This document shows positions 27,618-38,946 of a DNA stretch of 64,000 nt, piece after piece. The stretch's first letter is position 1, and each line of letters starts with the position of its first letter. The DNA comes from Hymenochaete sp. R1 (lineage: Eukaryota; Basidiomycota; Agaricomycetes; Hymenochaetales; Hymenochaetaceae). Made by a program: the position numbers and the translations under genes. The notes under the pieces are model-generated. The model worked only from the letters and a program-made list of their open reading frames with translations, did not search any database and had not been told where the DNA came from. The stretch is taken from contig JAFREE010000021.1 of assembly GCA_019400425.1 (NCBI GenBank), positions 124,001 through 188,000 of the forward strand, given 5' to 3'.

Positions 27618-28666
27618 TTACTTTCGTAAAACAGTCGCAAGCACACGTCCGCCAATCCACCCTGACGCACCCACCACAGACACCCACACGATGGCTCGAA
27701 ATGTCTGATGTGCAAGTGCCGGTGACGATGGGTTGAAAACCGGGATCATCGAGATGGCTGAACCGATGAGGGTATAGATCCCAACAAATGAAAGCGGTTC
27801 CACAGTCGCGAAGCCCATCAAACTACAAATATGAATGTCAGCATTCATATCCATGATAATCGAACCTGCATATCCATCCACATACTAGCATAGCACCGAG
27901 AACCACGCAGCCGCTCTTTTTCCAAACACAGTCGCAATCGTCCGTTGCCCTGCGCTTATATCTACTTCAGCATCTGCCACAGCACCCAATGCATGCACAC
28001 CACTCGTGCAAAATGCTAACACCCATCCCTTCCTTGCACTTTCTTCCGCGACTAATCCAAGCGTGCTAAACAGGGGTTTACCGCTCGATGCATATCCTAA
28101 TGCCCAACATAGCCAAACGAGACATCCATTTGAGATGGAATCGATCAGGGGTCTCTCTTTGAGTCTCAAAGGAGGAGCTGAGTATACCCAGCTGAGGATA
28201 AGGATGAGAGTGGTGATGACGAGTGATTGGAAGCGCATTGGTCTCGAAGGAATGAAGGACGAATTGGCTAAAGCACATAACATGATGCAGAAGGTTGCTA
28301 AACCAGCAGAAGCAAGAACGAAACGATGATGTGTCGGATTGAGAATACCGCCCTCGAGCGATTCCCCTTGTTTACGAGGATTACGCAGGTCAGAATCATA
28401 GTCGTACACGTCGTTTACGCCGAACACAACTGTAAAGCACATCATCGTGTCAATTAATCGCAGGACAAGATACAACAATTTGACTCACTGATGCATAATG
28501 GGAAGGACAAACAGAATATCATTAGTCCGTATCTCAGTAAATCTGGTATCGATTTTGGGATTGCTCGGGAATGGATGACACCGATGGTATAGAGGATGGA
28601 ACCAAAGCACCATCCTGGGACTCTGCTGACCTTGATGAGCAAAAGGATTTGTTCGAGTGCGGTCAT
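27618..28666 (-). CDS. UbiA-superfamily prenyltransferase, copy 2
   Basis: Three exons encode about 308 residues from the ATG at 28666. The Asp motifs NDVYDYDSD and DAEVDISAG are both kept, so catalysis should be preserved. Compared with the copy at 4205-5243, exon 2 has about a dozen conservative changes; exon 1 differs more (TALEQILLLIKV against TKLEQFFFLVKV). Both copies keep the second-motif continuation TIATVFGKRAAAWF. An intact second copy could mean dosage or a shifted substrate; sequence alone does not decide. Confidence 0.85.
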
Positions 28667-28878
28667 TGTTGTAACACAGTCGACTTTATGTTCTTTAAGT
28701 CTTCGAGGTCATGAAAGTAAGAGGAGAAAGGAACGGTTTGAGCGCCATTGTTGTGTGATGGACGTTAGTGGAAGAAGTTAAGCAAGCGCGCGTGTCCGAT
28801 CATTTCGCATCGACGCCGACACGATTCAATTACAATGACCATTAAAAACAACTATAACAATACATCCTAACATATACA

Positions 28879-30199
28879 CTAAGAACTGGTTCGTGGTTCA
28901 GCAAACAGAACACCAGGTTCTGCATTATTCATCCTCGATGTCGATGCGTTCCTCCAATTTCTCGACCTAGAAGCATTCACTTCAGCAAAACCACCAGATA
29001 AATCATGTTCGGCAGCGCGATGTGAGTTGAATCCTGGACTATTCGGAGGGGTAGATCGAGGACTAGGACTCTCAACAAATGGTCGTGAGCCAAATACGTG
29101 TTGCGGTTTCCCGTCATGACTTCTACCTCGACTTTCGTTGTGATCGTGTTGACGAGCATTCGATATTTTGTCCATACTGATGGTACGCTGCTTGCTTCCT
29201 CCAGACCAGACTGTTGATCGATCGTTCTGGGCTACTTCATCGATACCCGTACTCGATTGTTGTCGAGATTGAGATCCTCCTCCCAGCGTTTCATCTGAAG
29301 GAAACACGTCTTCCTCTGGAATGAGAAACTGTGTTGTATCTTGCTCTCGGAATAATAATCCAAATGCTGCGAGATGCAAGACAAGAGCAACTGCTGCAGC
29401 TACGACACCTGCCTGCAGCATCATTTAGTCTGAGGAAATTTTGCAATCATGAATGGACGCACCTTGGCAATCCATCCTTTATTCGGTGACTGCCAGACAA
29501 TGACACCCACATCCGTGAAGAATGTCCCAAATGAAACAAACGCCCATATTTCTGGGATAGAAAGCGCGAAACAATGTAGTCTTGGATATCGTTCATCGAC
29601 GAGCTGAATGAATTTTCTAGAATCATTCTTTCCATTTATTTAGATAAAGCGTCACTCACAGACAAAGATCTACCCCGAACATCACCCAGCACATAGATCA
29701 ATCCAACGCCGAACCCGATTGCAATCAAACTGCTGAGAAGAGAAATGACGCCGAGTGTAAAGGATAGGGTAGTAAGAGGAAAATCAGCGAATTCGATGGT
29801 CGATACTGCTCTGATCAAAGTAATCAGGAATCATCCTTAACATGCTTGCAAGTCGACAATGCTCACCCCATAATCAAACCACACTGACAATATAAAAATT
29901 CAGAGCTTGTCAACATGAAATATTAGAATATATGAACTGACGATGACATTGAGATTGGACCATCTACGCATGAGACTGTCTCTAAACCTTTCCCATGCTT
30001 TATCCTCTTTCTTTCGTCTGAGATACACTAGCTGTTCGTAGGGCGTCAACCATCCGAGTGCTCCTTTCATTGCTAGAGTCGGTGTTGGGATCTTGTTGAG
30101 ATCTGCTTGTTGGCTGATGTCTTTGTCTTCGTCGATTCGAATACCTTCTTCGACGATGACCTCGAGTGATTTGGGTTCGTGTTTCTGTTCAGTCATCAT
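28879..30199 (-). CDS. four-helix membrane protein with long polar tail, copy 2
   Basis: Five exons encode about 365 residues, starting at the ATG at 30199 (MMTEQKHEPKSLEV). The four hydrophobic segments and the Ser/His-rich tail match the copy at 2663-3972. Near the C-terminus this copy reads NASTSRMNNAEPG where the other reads SATTSNAEPG, a three-residue length change in the presumably disordered tail. It ends, like the other, in LFAEPRTSS. It is head-to-head with the 30728 gene. Function is unknown. Confidence 0.75.
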
Positions 30200-30727
30200 G
30201 TCAACAACGTTCTCAAGGAGGAACAAATGAAAGCGAGGTTTCTATCTCGAGCATGAATTCGAATTTGAATGGTTCCAGAATCGTGTTCTAGACACGATCA
30301 TGATAACCATCGCCGGGTTCGCATACAATGAGCAAGCGCTAATCAACGGCGCCGAAACATGTTCGGCCCATTCATGACCGCCCAAGAAGGGATAGCCAGG
30401 ACAGACAGGAGGAGATTGTGATGGAAAAATCGGGTCACTTACGTTTAGTTTATCGATGTCGCTGTGGGCACTGAAAGCCTTCTACTTCGAGGAAGCTGGT
30501 CGTGGACGAGAACAGAGAGTAGCAAAAGTAGGACATGGTCGCCATCGTGGTCAGTAACGAAGAGAGCGTTGCGATCAGCCGCTGAGACTTAGCCGACGAC
30601 GACGACGACGAGATCATTTGATTCCGTCCATCATGAACCCTGAACCTTCTGAACTTTGTTCTACACCGCATCGTAACATGGCGAACTCACGATTCAGACG
30701 CCTAACGCTCCTCTTATCAATGCTACC
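30200..30727. promoter_or_regulatory. shared promoter region, second copy
   Basis: This 528 bp lies between two divergent starts and is the reverse copy of 2110-2662. It keeps the 33 bp identical run (about 30368-30400) and the 7-bp dyad. Confidence 0.6.
30282..30300. promoter_or_regulatory. 7-bp inverted repeat with 5-nt spacer, second copy
   Basis: ATCGTGT-TCTAG-ACACGAT lies 82 bp upstream of the 30199 start and corresponds to the dyad at 2558-2576. Dyad arms are unchanged between the copies. Confidence 0.4.
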
Positions 30728-32048
30728 ATGTCGTCAAAGAACTTTCTCAATCTCAGTCTGAGCAGCCGGACACTCATTGAGGATGAAGAGAAAGCAAAAC
30801 CGTCATCTTCTCAGCTGGAAGCTCATAGCAATGGACTGCCTGCGGCACTGAAACAGTCTGAGAGCAGTATTTCCGGGTCGAAGAAAAGGAAGAAGGAGAG
30901 GTCGTATAATCTATTGAGAATACCCAAGCTGCTGGCACTTGGTTATGCTTCAGAGGAATCAACGAGAAGGTCCGTTCAGCACTCGCTACTGTTTATGAAC
31001 CGACACTGACGGTCTTCTACTGGCAGGCATGAAATGCAAAGAGACTGGGCTCGTCTGTACAGCGTCTTAATGTTCAAGATTGAGAACATCACTATTGTTG
31101 TGAGTTTAGCAATGATTCTTCGGATGGAGTCATGCTGATGTTCATGTTGTAGTCTGGTTTGTTGTTAGCGTGAATTTTTACTCTTCATTCGTTTGCTCAT
31201 AGAGCTCACAAAATCATCCCAGCTCGAGTTGTAACCTCCTGATTGTAGGAGAGTTGCGAAGAATGACACATGCCGCTGTAGCTGCCTCTATGTTTGGGAG
31301 TATTCTTTCAATCATGTTCGGTCTGTTGTGTCGTATCAATATCACTCCAGCCCGTCTTCAGGTATGTTTTTATTTCATTCCGGACCTATTCCATCTTGAC
31401 TTATCTATGTGAATTTAGTTCCTTGTCAACCGTTCCCGGCTCTTTTATTTCTTGTACGCAACTCCATCGCTATGGGGAGGCGCAGCTGCACTCGTTTTCT
31501 TCGTTGCCGTATGCGCATATACTTGGCTCGAGGAAAGTACTGCGCAATACGGGTGGGAACCAAAGGCTGCATCTATTATTCTCAGTGCGGGTCTGATATT
31601 CAACGCCTGCGCTTGCTTCGTACTCGGGTCGGGAGTGATAAACCATTCGAACGAGGAAACACATGAAGAACAGTCTCGGGCCGACGCTTTAGGTCAAGGA
31701 ACTCCCGGTGACGAAGATGGTGCTAGACTCAGACGGGAGAGGCCCATGGCAGCTATGGATAACGGCTCCAGTCTTTTTTCATTTGACGAACTGAATCATA
31801 GAGCAAGGAAGGAGCTACGGGGACCTCGAATGGGTGTTTTTGGCATTTCAGATTGGGGAGCGACTGGAAGCAATATATCAGATGATTTCACAACAGCCAG
31901 GACTTCCTCAAGACGAGTGGGAGAGACGGCAAGGTTACCGACTCGATCGTCGACCTTATCCGTTGATGCGAGCGGTGTCGGGCAAGGTCGAGATCCTGCG
32001 ATTCCTAGCAGAGTGCAGGCTCGGAATAGAAGACAAACTCAATGGTAA
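30728..32048 (+). CDS. four-helix membrane protein of unknown function, copy 2
   Basis: Five exons (about 30728-30969, 31026-31099, 31153-31169, about 31220-31361, 31420-32048) encode about 366 residues, starting MSSKNFLNLSLSSRTL. Features match the copy at 790-2109: lysine-rich patch (SGSKKRKKERSYNLLR), four hydrophobic segments including LWGGAAALVFFVAVCAYTW, and a polar Ser/Arg tail ending RNRRQTQW. The very short third exon (17 nt) is conserved. Amino-acid changes are few and mostly in the tail. Function is unknown. Confidence 0.75.
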
Positions 32049-32468
32049 TGACATGTGTAGGTAAGCTCAAGTTGACAAGTGCGTATCACAACCACCATCA
32101 TAATTGGCTTAAGATACTTTCTTTTGCATTGCCTAGTCTCGTAGAAATGATCAGGATCCTTAAATGTTGCAACGAAGTAATTCCAAGCTGAATATAGGTA
32201 ATGTTGTGCGCATAACTCGAGGTTCAATCAGATGTGGAGATATCGTTCATGGTATAGCGTGCAGTCGCATGGGTCCGCCTGGTTCAAGATTTTGGCTCAT
32301 TCGACATTTTGCTTGTTTGTAGGTAACTTTGCAAGCATCTACTGTGCCGAGTCCCTGCGAGCGAGAGAAAAACACGGGCGCAATAAGTACAGAATGGTTC
32401 ACTAATTAGTCTGGGATTGACTTTGTATAAGTGACAGAGTCATCGAAAATGGTGCTCTATCCAAGATC
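32049..32468. other. convergent intergenic region
   Basis: This 420 bp begins right where duplication similarity ends. No gene or repeat was seen, and nothing resembles the sequence left of 786. Confidence 0.5.
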
Positions 32469-33056
32469 CTAAACGTTCAGGGCCAGACGGGGAAAACTCC
32501 GGTTCTGAAGTTGACCAAACCCATGAGCTCTAAGCATGCCGTTTTCGTAATCGTAAAAATTACCAATAACATTCCCGCCATCGAAAATATTGTTCAATTC
32601 ATTTGTTGCGATCTTGACCCACTTCATCCTCTGCGCCGTATACAAGTCGAACTCTCCCTTTTCTTCCTCGTATCTTGGAAGAAGCAAGCCACGTTCGAGC
32701 GTGAGATACGCTACTTTGGCCTCCAGGTGGACACGAGCAGTGCAGTCATTTACGTTTCCCCTGCATAAGGAAAGTAACTCTTCCCAGTGCGCAAGCGCTG
32801 CGTCGACACAGGCAAGAGGTATTTCTTCCGGCGCTGGTTGCCTGGACAGGACAACAAGGCTCCCACAGACGATGAGACCCAACGCTTTCTGCAGATCAGT
32901 CGCGTTCTCGTCGATTACAATAGAACGAATCTCCTTGATGCGATTGACCACTCTGTGCATGAGAGTGTCGGAATAAGATCCGCTCCTGTAAAGTTGGTTC
33001 TCCCCCGATATGTAGTTTTCCACGTCAACCCTGGTGATTTGCCTGGAATTTGACAT
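32469..33056 (-). CDS. uncharacterised protein
   Basis: A single exon encodes 195 residues from the ATG at 33056 (MSNSRQITRVDVEN). An in-frame ATG at 33113 would add 19 residues. The protein is mixed charged and hydrophobic, with likely helices (TDLQKALGLIVCGSLVVL, HLEAKVAYLTLERGLLLPRY) and no signal peptide or clear membrane span. I recognise no domain. It is convergent with the 30728 gene and divergent from RDS3. Confidence 0.55.
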   Translation of the reverse strand: MSNSRQITRVDVENYISGENQLYRSGSYSDTLMHRVVNRIKEIRSIVIDENATDLQKALGLIVCGSLVVLSRQPAPEEIPLACVDAALAHWEELLSLCRGNVNDCTARVHLEAKVAYLTLERGLLLPRYEEEKGEFDLYTAQRMKWVKIATNELNNIFDGGNVIGNFYDYENGMLRAHGFGQLQNRSFPRLALNV

Positions 33057-33627
33057 GGTGGAAGGAGATAGGTGAGGGAGTGGTTGAAAGAGAGGGAACA
33101 CTTTGAGTTGCAACTTGAATGCCTCTGTGAGAGTCGAAGACCATTTGGAAGTGTATCTTACTGGTATGCATGGGCAAAGTCGAGTACCGTTTAGTGCGGG
33201 AGAGATGGAAAGAGCAAAGGCTTCATCCGTCCCAATTCGTCATTGCACGAGCTTGAGGTACAACTTGAAATACATTCAAAGGATGGCGCTGCAATCGCGA
33301 GCCCAACTTGTAGGCGAATCGAACGAAGGGCATATCCTTTTGTATCTCCCTATAGAATTTAAGACAAACAGGTTGTGATACAAAAGCGAGAGCTGAATTA
33401 ATACTGACCCACTGGCAGCCTTGATCGTAATCCTAAAAGCCTACATCGTCGTGGTACTAACGATAGACGCACTGAAAATTAATAAGCGCCCACAAATGTA
33501 ATCTTATATTACGTAATTTATATACTCCCACGCTTACTCAATCGATTCGAGCAAACCTCAACATCATGCACGGCCTTTTCTTTCAGCCACAGAGAGCAAC
33601 AGTACTCTAATTCTGAAGTAAATTATC
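33057..33627. other. divergent intergenic region
   Basis: This 571 bp lies between the starts of the 32469-33056 gene and RDS3 and probably holds both promoters. The second half (33400-33600) is AT-rich. No gene was seen. Confidence 0.5.
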
Positions 33628-34235
33628 ATGTCGAAGCATCATCCAGGTAAGCTTGCTCATTATATTTCTTCCCGCAAGCTCAAGTTAATTGTCCGTACAG
33701 ATTTGATCATGTGTAGGCGTCAGCCTGGTATCGGTGAGTACTACTTTACTGGCGAATCTTGACGTTCATCTCATCACGTTTTTAGCTATCGGTCGTCTTT
33801 GCGAGAAGTGCGACGGGAAATGGTGAGATTACTGTACAATAATTGAGCTCCTTACATGTGTATTGACAGCTAGCTTTGATCATGAAGTCCCGTGTGCGAC
33901 TCGTATGTTCGCCCAGAGACACTTGTACGCATCTGCGACGAGTGCAATTTTGGGACGTACGGAGGGCGGTGTATCATCTGCAGTTCTCAGGGTATGTTTT
34001 AGGCACTACTTAACCTTGATATATCTCACTATTTTTCAAAGGCATTTCAGATGCTTATTACTGCGCAGAGTGCACGAGACTGGAGAAAGATAGAGATGGG
34101 TGCCCAAAGATTGTTAACTTGGGAGCAAGTCGGACAGATTTGTTCTATGAGAGGAGACGACTTGGTGAGATCTTTGCAGTTCTTTGGCGTGTCTCTGCCT
34201 AATTTATGCGTCATATAGGATTTGTCAAGGGATAG
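33628..34235 (+). CDS. rds3: SF3b subunit Rds3/PHF5A
   Basis: Six exons join to 110 residues, exactly the length of human PHF5A. The first exon (33628-33646) encodes MSKHHP; the last encodes only GFVKG. The protein carries the family's cysteine pairs ([42 protein letters not shown]) that bind zinc in a knotted fold, and the near-invariant KIVNLG and [11 protein letters not shown]5A/Rds3 is part of the U2 snRNP SF3b complex and contacts the branch-site adenosine during spliceosome assembly in the nucleus. Because exons are so small, no single open frame reveals the gene; it was found by joining splice sites. Confidence 0.95.
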
Positions 34236-34697
34236 CACTTCCTGGTTAGAATATGTTCGTTCTTCTAGAGGCAAAATCTTGGCACTGGTGTCTCGGACGA
34301 GACATGGCCAAGGGTGAAGTCCAAGTCGAGGCGTTGCCTGATTCATGGCGGCCCGAGAACTCGACGTGCTTGAGTTGTCTGTTGGTGGTCGTCGTCTTTG
34401 TCGGATTATTTTCGTTTTTGTTTGCTTTCTCGATTCTAAAAATACAAGTGTATAATGTTACCTTTGCAACTACCGCAACTAAGAAACGCATGGAGAATGA
34501 AATTGGAGCATAGTGCTAGCCGCTGGCTGTGATGAATGATGGGCGTCATCCGCAGCAGAGCATCTAGCGAGTCGCAGTCCGAGACCTCGACCTTTCCTTC
34601 CGCACCTCATCCCGAAACATCCTTACAACTCTATTTAATCTCAGAAAAGGTTCTCTCGTCGTTCAGTGAACGACAACAAAGTCTTTTCTGAGCTACA
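34236..34697. other. intergenic region
   Basis: This 462 bp is between RDS3 and the GT15 gene, both on the plus strand, and carries the latter's promoter. A frame at 34253-34513 contains a hydrophobic run but begins before the promoter and is not supported. Confidence 0.5.
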
Positions 34698-36093
34698 ATG
34701 TCGTCCAAGCTACGTGTCGACCTTGAAAGCCTCTCTAAGCTGCGGAAACCAGGATTCCGCCCATGCCGCCTCCTCGTCGCCGTCGTCGGCCTCATTTGCG
34801 TTGTGCGTGTCAGTTCCAGAGTTATACAATCCACATTCACTCATTTTTCTTTTATTAGGTCGTTCTCGTCTTCTCACCCTCAGCACGAGAATATGTTCCT
34901 TATGACCGCTTCAAAATCAACACGGGCACAGGTGCAGACTCTGGCGCTGGCGCTGTCTACCCTCCCGTCCGAGCTCCCAACACCCCCGTCAACGTCACCC
35001 GCCACCCAGCCGTAGACCCCATCACAAACCTCGCCAATGCAACCATTCTCATGCTTGCCCGCAATTCCGATATCTCAGGCGTCGAGCAGTCCATGCACGC
35101 GCTCGAAGATTCGTTCAACAAGGACCATCATTACCCCTGGACGTTCCTCAACGAAGTCCCCTTCTCGCTCGAGTTTAAACAGCGCGTACGTTCTATCGCG
35201 AGTGGGCCTGTTGAGTTTGGGTTGATCAAGAGCGAGCATTGGTACCCGCCTGACTGGATCGATGACGAAAAGTATGAGGCTGACCGGAAGGCGCTGGAGG
35301 CTATGCGGAAGGTGCCCTACGCTGGGAGTATGACCTACCGGAACATGTGCCGATACAACTCAGGGTTCTTCTTCAGACATGATTTGTTGCAGAAGTACAA
35401 GTGGTATTGGAGGGTGGAGCCGAATGTGGATTTCCCGTGCGTGATTCCGTTCGATCCGTTTGCGTATATGATCGAGAACAACAAGCGGTACTCGTTCACG
35501 GTGACGCTTCCTGAGTACGGGGAGTCGATTCCGACGCTCTGGGATCATGTCAAGGGTAAGTATTGCTGTTCAATTGTGAGATCTCTTCAATGAATGATCT
35601 TTTTAAATAGAATTCAAGTCGAAATACTCGCATTTGCTTCCGGACGGTCATGCATTGTCTTATCTTTCAGATGACAATGGCGAGAGCTACAATAGATGTC
35701 ACTGTAAGCACCTTCCCTTGTCTGCTTTACTTACACTACTCAACCACACGCACTACAGTCTGGTCCAACTTCGAAGTCGGCGACCTCGACTTCTTCCGCT
35801 CAAAAGCATATCTCGACTTTTTCACCCATCTCGACAACACCGGCAAGTTCTTTTACGAACGCTGGGGAGACGCACCTGTGCACTCCATCGGGGTCGCACT
35901 TCTCCTCCCCGCCTCGCAGATCCATTACTTCGAGGACATCGGGTATTATCATGGGCCGTTTTGGAACTGCCCGCGGGGAGAGCTGCACGAGAAGTTGAAG
36001 TGTAAGTGTACGGAGGCGAGTGGGTTTGATGCGCATGGGAGCGGGTGTATGCAGAAGTTTAATGCGCTGTTCCCGGATGGGTCGAGAGGGTGA
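34698..36093 (+). CDS. alpha-1,2-mannosyltransferase, GT15 (Kre2/Mnt1/Ktr) family
   Basis: Four exons (34698-34802, 34859-35555, 35611-35703, 35759-36093) join to 409 residues. A short cytosolic tail precedes a single membrane anchor (RLLVAVVGLICVVVLVF, about 23-40), so it is a type II Golgi protein. The catalytic domain has GT15 landmarks: HYPWTFLNEVPFS, YWRVEPNVDFPC, YTFV-like YSFTVTLPEYGESIPTLW, ESYNRCHFWSNFEVG (spliced) and the HSIGVALLLP block. These enzymes add mannose from GDP-mannose to O- and N-linked glycans of wall proteins, using Mn2+. Which member (Kre2, Ktr) is closest cannot be told. Confidence 0.93.
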
Positions 36094-36780
36094 GGACCAA
36101 ATGTTTATGGATCACCTCTTTTTGCCTTCGATGCTATGTGTGATTGCTTTGTGTCTGTACTTCTGTTTTCTTCACGCTTCTACACAAAACTACAGTGATC
36201 GCCAATAGTGTTCACTTTACAACAACGGACTTTACAACACATCATATGCTCTCGTGGACTGATAAACAGAAAAATGCACGAGCTGCACCCCGAGCTCCTG
36301 AAATTCTGAATTGCATGTGTATCATCAGATGACCAGGGTTGAATGTCTTTAGACACGTAAAACATTCAAACTCGATAAAATACAGAAGACCATGCCCTTC
36401 TTTAACTCGCTCTTTTTCCAACCTTTCCTTCTACTGCACCCCTTCAAGTTCTCTCAACTCACTGCGGACTATCGTTGGTCAAGGCGATGTTGGTACGTTT
36501 CAACCTCTGTCTCAGGTTTCTCGTATCTGCAGTATCTGATTATCAAACCAGAGAATATCGCGTACGCCGACGGCGCATACATGTACCCGCAACTTGAGAC
36601 ACTCTCTAAAGCATGCATATGGCACACAAAACCGACTATCGCTATCAACGACCACATCCGACCAGAATCGATGGGTGCCATTAATATTAATGACGCGACC
36701 AGCCTCTACTTCCTCTACCATCCGTACGTGCGCATACACTCACCATCTCACGCTCAACCACCCACTAGCTTCTCCTTACC
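36094..36780. other. intergenic region with unsupported frames
   Basis: This 687 bp lies between two plus-strand genes. A plus frame from 36392 stays open across the promoter and start of the next gene, and a minus frame at 36512-36739 overlaps it. Neither shows a recognisable domain. The block at 36540-36720 looks somewhat protein-like and might be an eroded coding remnant. Confidence 0.4.
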
Positions 36781-38695
36781 ATGTCCTCCGTTCTCGTTCC
36801 CATCCAACAAACAGCCTCTTCCAACACAGGCCTATCACCAAATGGTGTCGACCCGGAAGTCCTCATCAAACCCATCCACGCGACCCCTAATAACCACAAG
36901 ACCAAAAACGAAACCGAAACTAACCTTGACCCTAATCTCGACCCCTCACCTGCAACACTTCAAGCCGTCGCGCACCACAACATCCTCTACCGCACGCCAT
37001 TCGCACCGCCCAAGGTTGTTTCGGCACATGGACTGTGGTATGAGTGCGAGGGCGGGCGAAAGATCATGGACGCTGTGGGCGGGGCGGCTGTGACGTGCAT
37101 TGGGAACGGGCATCCGAAGGTGATTGAGGCGATACGCGAAATGGCGGGTAAGGTTGGATGTACGTGTGCTATTTCTACGTCGATTTTTTCCTCCTCTTCG
37201 TTCATTATTCGCGTTGGTTGACCGCGGGATGGGGAGTAGATGCGTATCAGGTGCAATTGACGAACGAGCCTGCTGAAGAGCTTGCGGACATGCTCGTTGA
37301 GTCGGGTAAAGGCGCGTTTGCGCAGTGCGGGATCGTATCGGGTGGATCGGAGGCGATGGAGGCAGCGATAAAGCTCGCTCGTCAGGTCTGCCCTTCTCTT
37401 CTCTCCTCCTCAAAGTCAATTATACTTAAATAAGACTGTGTCTTGAATTTTCTAGTACTTCTACGAGTCCGACCAAAAACAACGCGTTCATTTCATCGGC
37501 AGGCGTTTGTCGTACCACGGCAACACCCTCGGTACACTCTCCCTATCGCACCATCCCGCCCGGCGTGCGCCATACGAGGTTAATCTCAATAACGACACGT
37601 TCCATCATGTGAGTCCTGCGTATGCTCGGCGATTTCAGAAGGTTGGGGAGGGCGAGACGGAGGAGGCGTATGTGGAGCGATTGAGGAAGGAGCTGGAAGA
37701 TAAGTTCCTGGAGCTGGGCCCGGATACGGTCGTTGCGTGTGAGTGATTTTTATGAGTTGATTGGGGTTAGCATATTCTGATTTTGTTTGGAATTTTAAGT
37801 TGCATGCGAGACGGTTGTAGGAGCGACCACGGGTGTCGTTCCGCCTCCGAAAGGATACTTGAAGGCCATGAAGTCTGTTTGCGATAAATATGGAGCGTTG
37901 TTCATCTTGGATGAGGTCATGAGTGGTATCGGTCGTAAGCATTCGGCATTTTGTACCGGAGCATGAACTGGTAATGATCTATATGTGCAACAGGGATGGG
38001 TTCATTCCACGCATGGGAGATGTACGGCGATGGCGCAACGCCAGATATCCAAGCAGTCGCGAAAGGTCTCGGTGGAGGGTAAGCCAACACTTTCACTCAC
38101 TTGCTACAACCTACTGCCTCTGACAACCCGCCTTTTCAGCTACGCCTCCATCGGTGCCGTCCTCATGTCCGAGCGCGTCTCGCTCGGCATCCGCGATGGC
38201 TCCGGTTTCTGGAACCACGGACATACGTACCAAGCACACCCCATCGCCTGCGCCGCCTCCGTTGCCGTCCAGAAAGTCTTCGCCTCCGAGAACCTCATCG
38301 CATCCTCCCTCGCGCAGGGTACTAAATTCGGTACGCTCCTCGCCCAGCGCATGCGCGCAACCTCGAACCCCGCTGCGCCGTTCGTGTACGACGTGCGCGG
38401 GAGCGGGTGTTTCTGGGCGGTTGAGTTTGAGTTTGAGGAGGGTGTTGGGGAGGGGGAGAAAAGGAAGTACGATCTGTCGTTTGGAGGGAAGAAATTCGGG
38501 CCGCTTGTGCAGGCGCGGTGCATGGAGAATGATATGATTATTTTGGGGATGAGTGGGGGAGCGAATGTGGAGGGGACGAAGGGCGACCATGCGATTTTTG
38601 CGCCGCCTTATAATGTGAAGGACGAAGAGATTGAGAGGATTGTAGATGTATTTGAGAGGAGTGTAAGGGAGGTGCTGGAGGCGCATCGGAAGTGA
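36781..38695 (+). CDS. class III PLP-dependent aminotransferase
   Basis: Six exons join to 527 residues. After a polar N-terminal extension of about 85 residues come the fold-type I landmarks: GGAAVTCIGNGHPKV, CGIVSGGSEAMEAAIKLARQ (cofactor phosphate loop), RLSYHGNTLG, LFILDEVMSGIGR (Asp contacting the pyridine nitrogen), AVAKGLGGGY (the Lys that holds PLP) and HGHTYQAHPIACAA. The family moves an amino group between an omega-amine or amino acid and a keto acid. Substrate is not evident; it resembles uncharacterised fungal members more than ornithine or GABA aminotransferases. A 39-residue insert near EFEEGVGEGEKRKYDLSFGG lies in the C-terminal part. Confidence 0.9.
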
Positions 38696-38946
38696 GAGTC
38701 AGCATAAAATCTTGGATATCATATCATAGATGAGACTATGTTCTCAGTAGACTTGTACTATTACAGAAAAAATTGGAACGAATGTATAAGAAGTGCTATA
38801 GAGCCACAACCAGTGATCTGATTACGCAATCTATTTCTTACATAATACACACGCGTCGATCATAGCAAGCTCTCTCTCCCTTGCTCTAGTCTAGCTGAAG
38901 TAGCCTCTGATTCTAGTGCTCAGGCATCCATGGCGGCCTGAATCTA

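Larger units (their letters stand above)
27485..32051. repeat. inverted segmental duplication, right arm
   Basis: Reverse-oriented copy of about 786-5370 with all three genes intact, the same introns and the same divergent promoter. Small indels occur (for example three extra residues near the end of the 28879-30199 product, and different intron 1 sequence in the 30728 gene). All three reading frames stay open, so both copies appear functional. Confidence 0.9.

Noticed and set aside
38111..38686. 191-codon minus frame within the aminotransferase
   Set aside because: It lies opposite the long last exon of a clear class III aminotransferase; codon bias makes the antisense frame open by chance.
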